Source of the DNA: Paracoccaceae bacterium
GTDB lineage: Bacteria; Pseudomonadota; Alphaproteobacteria; Rhodobacterales; Rhodobacteraceae
DNA: 5,310 nucleotides
NCBI GenBank assembly: GCA_026982255.1
Contig: JALSHL010000116.1
Span: forward strand, 1-5,310
Direction: 5' to 3'
Shown: piece after piece, positions 1 through 5,310 of the stretch
Layout: every line of letters begins with the position of its first letter
Position numbering within the stretch: position 1 is the stretch's first letter
Position numbers and translations under genes: made by a program
The notes under the pieces: generated by a model
The model's input: only the letters and a program-made list of their open reading frames with translations
What the model was told of the DNA's origin: nothing
Database searches by the model: none

Positions 1-120
1 CTCCCATATTGCCTTATGATGTGCACAAAGGCACCCGCCCTTGTCCCGGGCATAATGGACCAAGTTTAAGACAAATTCGCAACAATGAAAGGGATTTATG
101 AAGTTATATTCACACCGGTC
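1..120. other. left-edge non-coding stretch downstream of the EamA gene
   Basis: No convincing gene lies in these bases. A minus-strand reading frame opens with ATG at 53-51 and runs off the left edge, but it is only 17 codons long and has no Shine-Dalgarno sequence. Two plus-strand frames are open from the edge, to stops at 67-69 and 99-101, so the tail of a rightward gene cannot be excluded. The only hairpin seen is a weak 4-bp stem (GCCC/GGGC at 37-40 and 48-51) with no T-tract, so no rho-independent terminator for the permease gene is visible here. Confidence 0.4.
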
Positions 121-963
121 TTATATTGATCCGACTGTCATCAGGATGACCCCGCCCGCGACAATTACAGAAGCCACGATCCGCAACCGCCACGGCCGTT
201 CACCCATCAACACGATTCCGATCAGCGCCGCAAATACCACGGATGTTTCGCGCAATGTCGAAACCACCCCCAACGGCGCCAGCGCCTTGGCATAAATCAC
301 CAACCCGTAAGCCCCGCCGGACAGGAACCCGCCCAGCAGACCCAGCCAGATCACCCGCCCCGACACCCGTCGCCGTCCGTGCAGGATTTTTCCCAGGATG
401 AACAGAGCCGCGATCCCCTCGAACACGAACAGCCAGCCGATATAGGCCATTGCCACACCCGCCACCCGTACTCCCATGCCGTCCACCAGGGAATAGCTGG
501 CAATAATCACGCCGGTTGCCATTGCCGTCAAAACCATCAGCGGCGGCACCGCGCGCCGGAAGACATTTCCCGACAGCATGAATATCCCGATCGAGGCCGT
601 CAGCACCCCCGCCCAGGCCAACAGCGGCAGGGTTTCGCCCGCAAACACCTGTGCGCCGAGCGCCACCAACACCGGCGACATGCCCCGTGCTATCGGGTAA
701 ACGTGGCTCAGATCCCCCAGCCGATAGGAATGGTAGAGCAGAAAATAATAACCAAAATGGATCACGGTCGAGGCCGCGATATACGGCCAGCTTTCCACGG
801 CCGGCACGGGAAACCGCGTTGCAATCGCGATTCCCAGCAACATATGCCCGCCCGCGATCAGCCCCAGTATCGCCAGCCTGTCGCCCGAGGTTTTCACCAG
901 TGCGTTCCAGCTCGCATGCATTACCGCAGCCAGCAGCACCAACCCTATGGCCGCGTTACTCAT
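121..963 (-). CDS. EamA/DMT-superfamily permease, 280 aa
   Basis: Inner-membrane protein of the drug/metabolite transporter superfamily (EamA, about ten membrane helices in two five-helix repeats). The substrate is unknown; relatives export amino acids, nucleobases or other small metabolites. From the ATG at 963, repeat 1 covers about residues 1-132. It opens with the characteristic HASWNALVK (16-24) and contains GDLSHVYPIARGMSP (83-97) and the AGE (108-110) before its last helix. Repeat 2 covers about 140-280, with LRETSVVFAALIG (237-249) and MGE (253-255), the matching 'E' motif. The length fits the family. An in-frame ATG at 1068 would add 35 charged, non-membrane residues that do not resemble family N-termini and has no ribosome binding site, so 963 is preferred. 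The 963 start has no good Shine-Dalgarno of its own but overlaps by ATGA the stop of a 16-codon ORF with a strong one, suggesting translational coupling. It is last in the leftward series. Family assignment is firm; substrate is open. Confidence 0.92.
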   Translation of the reverse strand: MSNAAIGLVLLAAVMHASWNALVKTSGDRLAILGLIAGGHMLLGIAIATRFPVPAVESWPYIAASTVIHFGYYFLLYHSYRLGDLSHVYPIARGMSPVLVALGAQVFAGETLPLLAWAGVLTASIGIFMLSGNVFRRAVPPLMVLTAMATGVIIASYSLVDGMGVRVAGVAMAYIGWLFVFEGIAALFILGKILHGRRRVSGRVIWLGLLGGFLSGGAYGLVIYAKALAPLGVVSTLRETSVVFAALIGIVLMGERPWRLRIVASVIVAGGVILMTVGSI

Positions 964-1010
964 CCGGCCGGGGCCACGGATTGAAACAGGGATTTCGGTA
1001 TATTGTCCAT
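960..1010 (-). CDS. 16-codon small ORF coupled to the EamA gene (possible leader peptide)
   Basis: Reads MDNIPKSLFQSVAPAG and stops at TGA. The start ATG (1010-1008) lies 5 nt after a perfect GGAGG (1020-1016), the strongest ribosome binding site in this part of the window. The stop (962-960) overlaps the permease ATG (963-961) as ATGA, the usual geometry for translational coupling or re-initiation. The peptide is not recognised; it has no membrane segment and no run of one amino acid that would suggest classical attenuation. It may exist only to load ribosomes for the permease. Alternatively a frameshift, real or a sequencing error, could have split it from the permease, which would make it that protein's true N-terminus. 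It is unlikely to be chance because site quality, spacing and overlap all agree, but expression is unproven. Confidence 0.5.
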   Translation of the reverse strand: MDNIPKSLFQSVAPAG

Positions 1011-1015
1011 CGGAT

Positions 1016-1020
1016 CCTCC
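1016..1020 (-). promoter_or_regulatory. strong ribosome binding site of the small ORF
   Basis: GGAGG on the minus strand, followed by a 5-nt spacer (ATCCG) and ATG at 1010. Neither candidate permease start (963 or 1068) has a comparable site, so ribosomes for this end of the operon most likely load here. Confidence 0.65.
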
Positions 1021-1122
1021 GGTGCTGGGCTGCGTCAGGATTTTCAGCCGCACCCTGCGCCGGATCATTCTGTTTGTAAATCGCTGTTGGCGAATTACCG
1101 GTGCCCTGACAGGGGGCTATAC

Positions 1123-2802
1123 CTAATCCTGCAAATCATCCGGCTCGATTGTTTCGATCAGGCGCGTTTCCAGCAACTGCCCGCTACGATACAGGATCGG
1201 ATAGGCGACCGAGGCAAACAGCGAATTCAACTCCTTCAGATACCGCAGGGTCTCCAGATGTATGTTGCTACTCTCGAAGCTGGCCTCCTCGCCCTGGCGC
1301 AACCGTTTCAGGTGCTGCTTGCGGCTCTTGCGCTCCATCTTCGTCATCTCGGATTTTTCCTCGATCAGGGTGCGCGCTGCTTCCATGTCACCCGAAATCA
1401 GCACATTGAACGCCAGCTTGATGTTGCACGCCACACGTTCGTGCATGGTCAGCAACTCGTTCCAGCCCTGCTTCGAGAATTTCAGCCGCTTGGCATCCTT
1501 GCTTTCGGCCAGTGTCAGCAAACCCTTGGCGATGATATCCCCTGCTGTTTCCAGATTTATGGAGAATTCGGTCAGTTCCCGCGCGCGTTTGGCATCGGCC
1601 TTGCCAAGGTCGCCCCGCTGCAATTCCGCCACATACAGCCGGATATCCGAGAATATCCGGTTTACCTCCTTGTCCATATCGCGAATTTTCAACATCCGCT
1701 CACGGTCGAATTTCTCGTATAGCTCCATCACCGGATGGAACATCACCTCGACGATCTGCCCCATGCGCAGAACCTCCAGCGTCACGCCCGAAAGCGCCTG
1801 CTTCGGCTGGTCCAGAACGTTGCGGTCCAGCGCGCTCAAACTCCGGAAAGAATCCTCCGAAACGGATTTGGGCACCGGCAACAACAGCGCCAGCGGTTTT
1901 TCCATCAGCCTGGCAAAAGGCAGGCCGATAACCAGCAGGCCCAGATTGAACGCCAGATGCACCGACACCAGTTCCTGCCCCGCTCCGAAACGGGAAAACA
2001 CCGAAAACAGTGGCGTAAGGTTGGCCAGAAACAGCACCGCCACCGCAGCCATGCCGCGCAACAACAGGTTGCCCAACGGAATCCGGCGGGCAAACGGCCC
2101 CATGCCCCGCGACAGCCAGACCGGCAGAAATGCCCCGCCCAGATTGGCCCCCAACACCAGCGAAACCCCCGCCTCGACCGGCAGGACCCCCTGGATTACC
2201 AGCGTTACAAACAGCAGGATCGCCGCGACCGAGGAGTGCATGACAAAAGCCAGTGCTGCGCCAAGCAGAAAGGCCGAGATAAACTCGCTGGCCAGATAAG
2301 CGGTAATCGCGGGCAGTGCAGCGCTGTCACGGATCGGCTCGCTCGCCTGCCCGATCATCTGTAACGACAGCAGGATAAAAGCGATGCCCAGCAATATTCG
2401 CCCAACCTGCCGCGGTCCGCGCGACTGCAACTTCAGAAACATCCAGCCGCCAATAGCCAGCAGGAACGGGATCAACCAGTGCAACCTGAACGACAAAATC
2501 TGGATCACCAGCGCCGAGCCGAAGTCCGCCCCCAGCACAATAGCCAGCCCCATGCCGATACCCAGCATTCCCGCCTCGGCAAACCCTGCTGCCAGCAACG
2601 CCGTGGCGGTGGAGCTTTGCAGCACAACCGCCAGAACCATCCCCGCCAACGCCGTCTGGATGCGACCCCGTTTCGGGTTGGTCAGATGGCGTTTGAACGA
2701 CGGCCCCATGGCGCGTTCAATGCCCGTTTGCACCATGCGCACGGCAAACAGCAGCAACATCGTTGCCCCAGCCAGTTCCAGAAAAAACATCAGAACGCTC
2801 AT
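1123..2802 (-). CDS. yjbB: YjbB-like Na/Pi cotransporter family protein with C-terminal PhoU-like domain, 559 aa
   Basis: Inner-membrane phosphate transporter of the Na/Pi cotransporter (NPT/PF02690-type) family fused to a cytoplasmic PhoU-like helical domain. Two inverted membrane repeats are visible. The first has QSSTATALL (62-70) and GADFGSAL (91-98), the second HSSVAAILL (189-197) and GANLGGAF (218-225). A hydrophobic stretch at about 245-310 closes the membrane part. Residues about 325-545 are charged and helical, with LSALD (322-326), a PhoU-like pattern, and LNSLFASVAY (525-534) near the end. Order, length (E. coli YjbB is about 543 aa) and these motifs match YjbB from memory; a Pi-export role has been proposed for that protein. 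The second repeat has His189 where many NPT proteins have Gln. The ATG overlaps the phosphatase stop (ATGA, 2802-2799) and has no Shine-Dalgarno, so translation probably depends on the gene before it. Direction of Pi transport and Na+ dependence cannot be read from the sequence. Confidence 0.93.
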   Translation of the reverse strand: MSVLMFFLELAGATMLLLFAVRMVQTGIERAMGPSFKRHLTNPKRGRIQTALAGMVLAVVLQSSTATALLAAGFAEAGMLGIGMGLAIVLGADFGSALVIQILSFRLHWLIPFLLAIGGWMFLKLQSRGPRQVGRILLGIAFILLSLQMIGQASEPIRDSAALPAITAYLASEFISAFLLGAALAFVMHSSVAAILLFVTLVIQGVLPVEAGVSLVLGANLGGAFLPVWLSRGMGPFARRIPLGNLLLRGMAAVAVLFLANLTPLFSVFSRFGAGQELVSVHLAFNLGLLVIGLPFARLMEKPLALLLPVPKSVSEDSFRSLSALDRNVLDQPKQALSGVTLEVLRMGQIVEVMFHPVMELYEKFDRERMLKIRDMDKEVNRIFSDIRLYVAELQRGDLGKADAKRARELTEFSINLETAGDIIAKGLLTLAESKDAKRLKFSKQGWNELLTMHERVACNIKLAFNVLISGDMEAARTLIEEKSEMTKMERKSRKQHLKRLRQGEEASFESSNIHLETLRYLKELNSLFASVAYPILYRSGQLLETRLIETIEPDDLQD

Positions 2803-3593
2803 GCGCCGCGCCGTTTCGCGGCAATCAGCGCCAGCGTTTCCGCCAGCAGTTCGGGCGTTGCCGCACTCACCACACGTCCGTCGGAATTCAGACCGAGCGG
2901 GTTGCCCTCCCAGTCTGTCATGCAGCCGCCTGCGGCCTCCACCAGTGGCACCACGGGCAGATAGTCATAGGGTTGCAAATCGAAATCCACCACCACATCC
3001 ACATGCCCCGAGGCCACCAGCGCATGCGGATAACAATCATAGGACATGCGCCGCGTGGCGCCCGTCTGGCACAGCGCCGCGAACAGATGAGGTTCTTGCA
3101 CCGCGAGTTTCTCGCCCTCGTTGATAAACAGCGTCGCATCGCTCAGGCGCGTTTTACCCGAAGCCGCAATCACCTGCCCGTTCAACGTCGCGCCGCGCCC
3201 CTTTTCACCAACATAAATCTCGCCCAGCGCCGGCATGCCAACGATGCCCAGCACCGGCTTCCCATCCTGTACCAGCCCGAGCAACATACCGAACAGCGGC
3301 AAACCGGAAATGAAAGAACGGGTGCCGTCAATCGGGTCAACCACCCAGTAGGAGCCCTTTTCCAGCCCCTCGGCTCCGAACTCCTCGCCCAGAATACCGA
3401 AACCGGGCCAGTTGGTGGATAACGCGCTGCGGATTTCGGATTCCACCTGCTTGTCCCCCATCGTGACGGGGCTCTCATCGCCCTTCGTTTCCACCGCCAG
3501 AAATTGTCGGAAATAGGACATTGCAGTTTTCGAGGCCCCCTCGACAATGCCTGCAACCCGCGCGGTGTCGACTCCGGTCAACGTATCAGACAT
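2799..3593 (-). CDS. inositol monophosphatase superfamily phosphatase (HisN-like), 264 aa
   Basis: Soluble Mg2+-dependent phosphomonoesterase of the IMPase/FIG superfamily, acting on a small phosphorylated metabolite (inositol phosphate, histidinol phosphate or a similar alcohol phosphate). All the metal-site motifs are present: KGDESPVT (37-44) followed by D47 and E51, GEE (69-71), WVVDPIDGT (83-91) and PYDYLP (208-213), with D210 as the last metal ligand, then EAAGG (219-223). The TRSFISGLP segment (91-99) recalls the HisN (histidinol-phosphatase) branch. The following LFGMLLGL lacks the W-[GA]-x-L-I pattern I would expect of a typical HisN, so the substrate is left open and no symbol is given. 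The ATG at 3593 is chosen because AGAGGAAA lies just upstream. Longer in-frame starts (ATG at 3623, or 3713) only add Arg/Trp-rich sequence from the other frame of the regulator gene. It overlaps the DeoR gene by 8 bp and the transporter by 4 bp, so it is co-expressed with both. Confidence 0.92.
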   Translation of the reverse strand: MSDTLTGVDTARVAGIVEGASKTAMSYFRQFLAVETKGDESPVTMGDKQVESEIRSALSTNWPGFGILGEEFGAEGLEKGSYWVVDPIDGTRSFISGLPLFGMLLGLVQDGKPVLGIVGMPALGEIYVGEKGRGATLNGQVIAASGKTRLSDATLFINEGEKLAVQEPHLFAALCQTGATRRMSYDCYPHALVASGHVDVVVDFDLQPYDYLPVVPLVEAAGGCMTDWEGNPLGLNSDGRVVSAATPELLAETLALIAAKRRGA

Positions 3594-4407
3594 CCGCGAT
3601 TTCCTCTTTGCGGCAAGCACCATCCGGCGGGGCCACAACAACCTCGATATTCCAGCCGGCCGCAGCCGCTGCCAGATCACCCGGCACCGGCGCATCGGTA
3701 ACCAGCATAGCAATCCGCACCGGGTCCTCGATCACAATCGGGCCGTTCAGGCCGATCTTTGTCTGGTCCGCAACGACAATACTCGTGCGTGCATGTCTGA
3801 TATAGGCGCGGGCAAAGGCCGCTTCGGCCAGATCGGTCAACATGAATCCGTTTTCAGCATTGATCGCCGCAGCCGCCAGAATGGCAAAGTCGGGATTGAA
3901 CCCCCGCACAAAATCCATCGCCTCGGCGCTATAGGACCCACCGTCACTTTCACGCAACTCCCCGCCGGCAAAAAATATCCGGTTGTGATTATGTGCCGAC
4001 AGCCGCCCGGCTGCCGTAATCGAATTGGTAACCACAAACAGGTTCCGGCGCACGCGCAAAGCCTCGGCAACAAAAGTGGTGGTCGAGGCATTGTCCAGAA
4101 ACAGCGATGCCCCGTCCGGAATCGTATCCGCCACGCATTTTGCCATGCGCAGTTTCGCTTCTCTGTTTTCCCCAAGGCGCTGGTTGAAGGCGGGCTCCTC
4201 GTTTACATTGGAAAGAAATACGCCTCCATGCACTTTGACGGCCAGACCGTCGCGGACCAGCCGCTTGATATTACGCCGGACGGTCTCCTCGGATACGCCC
4301 AGAAGCACGGCCAGTTCGGCGGTGCGGCAGGAACCACCCTGCTCCCGCAAGGCTTTCAGGATACGGTGTTCCTGCATAGAAGCGTGGCGCGTGGATGGAT
4401 CGGTCAT
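3586..4407 (-). CDS. DeoR/GlpR-family transcriptional regulator, 273 aa
   Basis: Cytoplasmic DNA-binding protein, probably a repressor responsive to a phosphorylated sugar or polyol as in other DeoR-family members. The N-terminal winged helix-turn-helix covers about residues 11-65. Its recognition segment is RTAELAVLLGVSEETVRRNIKRL (split as RTAELAVLLGVSE, 28-40, and ETVRRNIKRL, 41-50), and its wing ends in VKVHGGV (58-64 region), the family's usual HGG. The C-terminal sensor domain (about 78-240) is of the ribose-5-phosphate-isomerase-like type, with DNASTT (105-110), VVTNS (125-129), FAGGE (146-150), GGSYS (156-160) and the VVADQTKIG segment (211-219), where family members carry the D.SK motif. 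The ATG at 4407 is preferred because GAGGAG lies 8 nt upstream; the in-frame GTG at 4416 overlaps that site. It is first in a leftward operon with the phosphatase and the Na/Pi transporter and probably regulates that operon and/or the divergent gene. The exact effector is not deducible. Confidence 0.95.
   Translation of the reverse strand: MTDPSTRHASMQEHRILKALREQGGSCRTAELAVLLGVSEETVRRNIKRLVRDGLAVKVHGGVFLSNVNEEPAFNQRLGENREAKLRMAKCVADTIPDGASLFLDNASTTTFVAEALRVRRNLFVVTNSITAAGRLSAHNHNRIFFAGGELRESDGGSYSAEAMDFVRGFNPDFAILAAAAINAENGFMLTDLAEAAFARAYIRHARTSIVVADQTKIGLNGPIVIEDPVRIAMLVTDAPVPGDLAAAAAGWNIEVVVAPPDGACRKEEIADV
3600..3607 (-). promoter_or_regulatory. ribosome binding site deciding the phosphatase start
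   Basis: AGAGGAAA on the minus strand inside the end of the DeoR-type gene. The GAGGAA core lies 7 nt before the ATG at 3593. This supports that start over the upstream in-frame ones at 3623 and 3713, and means the phosphatase can recruit its own ribosomes despite the 8-bp overlap. Confidence 0.7.
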
Positions 4408-4415
4408 GGAATGCA

Positions 4416-4421
4416 CTCCTC
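4416..4421 (-). promoter_or_regulatory. ribosome binding site deciding the DeoR start
   Basis: GAGGAG on the minus strand, 8 nt before the ATG at 4407. The alternative in-frame GTG at 4416-4414 shares a base with this site and so cannot use it. Confidence 0.75.
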
Positions 4422-4433
4422 GTTACGCCATTA

Positions 4434-4462
4434 TAAATACACTTTTTCCAACATTTTGTCGA
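4434..4462 (-). promoter_or_regulatory. candidate promoter of the leftward operon
   Basis: On the minus strand, TCGACA (4462-4457, one mismatch to TTGACA) is followed 17 nt later by TATTTA (4439-4434), which runs into a perfect TATAAT (4435-4430). With the first -10 the spacing is ideal but only 3 of 6 bases match; with TATAAT the -10 is perfect but the spacer is 21 nt. Either predicts a very short leader just before the Shine-Dalgarno at 4421-4416. No experimental support, and alphaproteobacterial promoters often match poorly. Confidence 0.4.
4445..4453. repeat. direct repeat TTTCCAACA, copy 1 (candidate operator)
   Basis: Perfect 9-bp match to 4518-4526. It lies inside the spacer between the candidate -35 and -10 elements of the leftward operon, where a bound repressor would block RNA polymerase. 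Operator function is inferred from position only. Confidence 0.4.
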
Positions 4463-4466
4463 TGGC

Positions 4467-4512
4467 AATTGTGTGTAGTTGTGGGTTTGTTTGGTTAATA
4501 TTGGGTTAATTG
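4467..4512. promoter_or_regulatory. C-free, G/T/A-only tract with tandem GGTTAAT
   Basis: Forty-six consecutive + strand bases contain no C. Inside are two GGTTAAT copies (4493-4499 and 4504-4510) whose starts are 11 bp apart, about one helical turn, so a protein could bind both on one face of the DNA. The tract lies upstream of the candidate leftward promoter and between the two TTTCCAACA copies. The function is unknown; an upstream AT-rich element, an activator site or a repressor site are all possible. Confidence 0.35.
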
Positions 4513-4545
4513 CGGCATTTCCAACAACCGTAATGTTAACAAACC
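4484..4545. repeat. spaced inverted repeat GGTTTGTT / AACAAACC
   Basis: The 8-bp arms are at 4484-4491 and 4538-4545 and are perfectly complementary, with 46 bp between. A second, shorter pair, TTGCGG (4510-4515) and CCGCAA (4544-4549), partly overlaps it. Spacing is too wide for a transcription terminator. It could be a two-site operator or chance in an AT-rich spacer. Confidence 0.25.
4518..4526. repeat. direct repeat TTTCCAACA, copy 2 (candidate operator)
   Basis: The second perfect copy begins 73 bp after the first, about seven turns of B-DNA, so the two sites face the same side. It lies between the leftward promoter and the rightward beta-helix gene, as would suit a repressor loop or control of both directions. 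Confidence 0.4.
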
Positions 4546-4625
4546 GCAAATCCGCGGAGTTGTGCCGACGCGCCTTCCACATCCTTGTGCGTATTCATCA
4601 CTTGGACAATACTCGCGACAAACGA

Positions 4626-4631
4626 GAGGTG
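4626..4631 (+). promoter_or_regulatory. ribosome binding site of the beta-helix gene
   Basis: GAGGTG lies 9 nt before the GTG at 4641. It favours 4641 over the in-frame GTG at 4629, which overlaps the site, and over the in-frame ATG at 4533, which has no Shine-Dalgarno sequence. Confidence 0.55.
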
Positions 4632-4640
4632 GGTGTTATC

Positions 4641-5310
4641 GTGCGGTTTCCGATAAACTTCATTTCGGCGGGTTTTCTGCTGGTATCAGCCGGTGCGGTG
4701 CAGACAACCCCTGCTGCGCCGGATGTCTATTCGGGAGCACCGGAATGTGTGCATACCGGCAGCGGCACCGATTTCGCGGTCGGACCGAACCAGCCCTATC
4801 AGAATATAACCGATGTTCCCTGGGAAAAACTGCGTGGCGGCGATACCGTCCGGATATTCTACCGCAAAACCCCGTATCATGAAAAAATCGTGATCAGTAC
4901 GAACGGCACCGCCGGGGAACCCATCAGGATATGCGGTGTTCCCAGCCCTGACGGGCAGCGACCGATATTGGACGGGCAACAAGGCATGAACAGGCCCGCC
5001 GACGCGCAGGCATATAGCGACTACGAACCAATGCAGGGACTGGCGGTTATCCTGATCTGGAATCGGGATTACGACCTGAAAGTACACAATGTCACGATCG
5101 AGGGGATTCACATACGCAACGCCCGTAGCGGGTTTTCCTATGTCCGCACGGATGGCCGCAAGCAGGAATATGAAACCGGTGCCGCCTGTATCCGGGTGCA
5201 GGCAGGCGACAATATCGTCATACGCGACAATGAACTGGAAACCTGCGGAAGCGGGATATTCACCATGTCCCAGGAGTATAACGAGGCGAGCCTGACCCGT
5301 AATATACTGA
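4641..5310 (+). CDS. exported right-handed parallel beta-helix protein, N-terminal part (cut by window end)
   Basis: The open frame starts at GTG 4641 and runs without a stop to the window edge; 223 codons are visible. Residues 1-19 form a Sec-type signal peptide: short basic n-region (MR), hydrophobic FISAGFLLVSAGA, and an A-G-A cleavage site near 17-19, so the protein should be exported to the periplasm or beyond. The next segment has WEKLRGGDTVRI (61-72), PYHEKIVIS (78-86) and GTAGEPIRICGV (89-100) followed by PILDG (108-112). This is a pattern I associate with right-handed parallel beta-helix proteins related to pectate-lyase-type folds. Helix rungs continue as VTIEGIHIRNA (151-161), AACIRVQAGDNIVIRDNELE (181-200) and GSGIF (203-207). 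There are four cysteines (36, 98, 183, 202). The family includes polysaccharide lyases, epimerases and structural or adhesive proteins; no catalytic residues can be assigned from this part. It is divergent from the DeoR operon. Confidence 0.8.
   Translation, partial: MRFPINFISAGFLLVSAGAVQTTPAAPDVYSGAPECVHTGSGTDFAVGPNQPYQNITDVPWEKLRGGDTVRIFYRKTPYHEKIVISTNGTAGEPIRICGVPSPDGQRPILDGQQGMNRPADAQAYSDYEPMQGLAVILIWNRDYDLKVHNVTIEGIHIRNARSGFSYVRTDGRKQEYETGAACIRVQAGDNIVIRDNELETCGSGIFTMSQEYNEASLTRNIL

Noticed and set aside
1..53. Start of a leftward gene at ATG 53-51
   Set aside because: Only 17 codons are visible, there is no Shine-Dalgarno sequence and the peptide is not recognised; sequence left of the window is needed to judge it.
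379..984. Plus-strand 201-codon open frame opposite the permease gene
   Set aside because: Low-complexity His/Gln/Arg composition and complete overlap with a clear EamA gene; no family resemblance.
964..1068. N-terminal extension of the permease from ATG 1068
   Set aside because: It adds 35 polar residues with no membrane character and no ribosome site, whereas 963 gives a typical EamA N-terminus.
1103..1117. Palindrome CCCTGACAGGG just after the transporter stop, as a possible terminator
   Set aside because: The stem is short (GCCC/GGGC with a 7-nt loop on the minus strand) and is not followed by a T-run, so termination is not supported; read-through to the permease seems more likely.
1262..2299. 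Plus-strand 345-codon open frame, the longest antisense frame
   Set aside because: Ser/Arg/Asn-rich translation without domain or ribosome binding logic; antisense to a confidently identified transporter.
1735..2364. Plus-strand 209-codon open frame opposite the transporter gene
   Set aside because: Rich in Gln, His and Arg with no recognisable domain; this is the typical reverse-strand shadow of a G+C-rich membrane protein gene.
4271..4582. Minus-strand 103-codon frame spanning the divergent spacer
   Set aside because: Runs across the promoter region and into the regulator's DNA-binding domain in another frame; no ribosome site or homology seen.
4686..5111. Minus-strand 141-codon frame opposite the beta-helix gene
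   Set aside because: The plus strand here encodes a signal peptide followed by beta-helix rungs; the antisense frame has no recognisable features.

Overview
The window (about 57-60% G+C by eye, with AT-richer intergenic stretches) looks like chromosomal DNA of an alphaproteobacterium, most probably of the Rhodobacterales/Roseobacter type. This rests on protein style and codon use only; there is no rRNA or other marker gene. No mobile element, CRISPR array, tRNA or rRNA was seen.

Layout: nearly everything left of 4407 is one leftward (minus-strand) gene series. In transcription order it holds a DeoR/GlpR-type repressor (4407-3586), an inositol-monophosphatase-superfamily phosphatase (3593-2799), a YjbB-like Na/Pi transporter with a C-terminal PhoU-like domain (2802-1123), a 16-codon small ORF with a strong ribosome binding site (1010-960), and an EamA/DMT-family permease (963-121). 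The first three genes overlap by 8 and 4 bp, and the small ORF overlaps the permease by 4 bp (ATGA). The set is therefore probably one tightly coupled operon, with a possible re-initiation point before the permease. The 120 bp at the left edge hold no convincing gene.

A 233-bp AT-rich divergent intergenic region (4408-4640) carries a plausible promoter for the leftward operon. It also has a 9-bp direct repeat (TTTCCAACA) at two sites exactly 73 bp apart, a 46-nt stretch without a single C on the + strand, and a widely spaced 8-bp inverted repeat. These are candidate sites for autoregulation by the DeoR-type protein.

On the right, reading rightward and cut by the window end, is the N-terminal part of an exported right-handed parallel beta-helix protein (4641 onward) that starts at GTG.

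Working together (inference): DeoR-family repressors usually sense phosphorylated sugars or polyols, the phosphatase would release Pi from a small phosphorylated metabolite, and YjbB-type proteins move Pi across the inner membrane (export has been proposed for E. coli YjbB). A module that dephosphorylates a metabolite and disposes of the Pi or the dephosphorylated product, perhaps through the EamA permease, is a coherent but untested reading. I see no clear sign of a wholly new system. The small coupled ORF and the repeat architecture of the intergenic region are the most unusual items.
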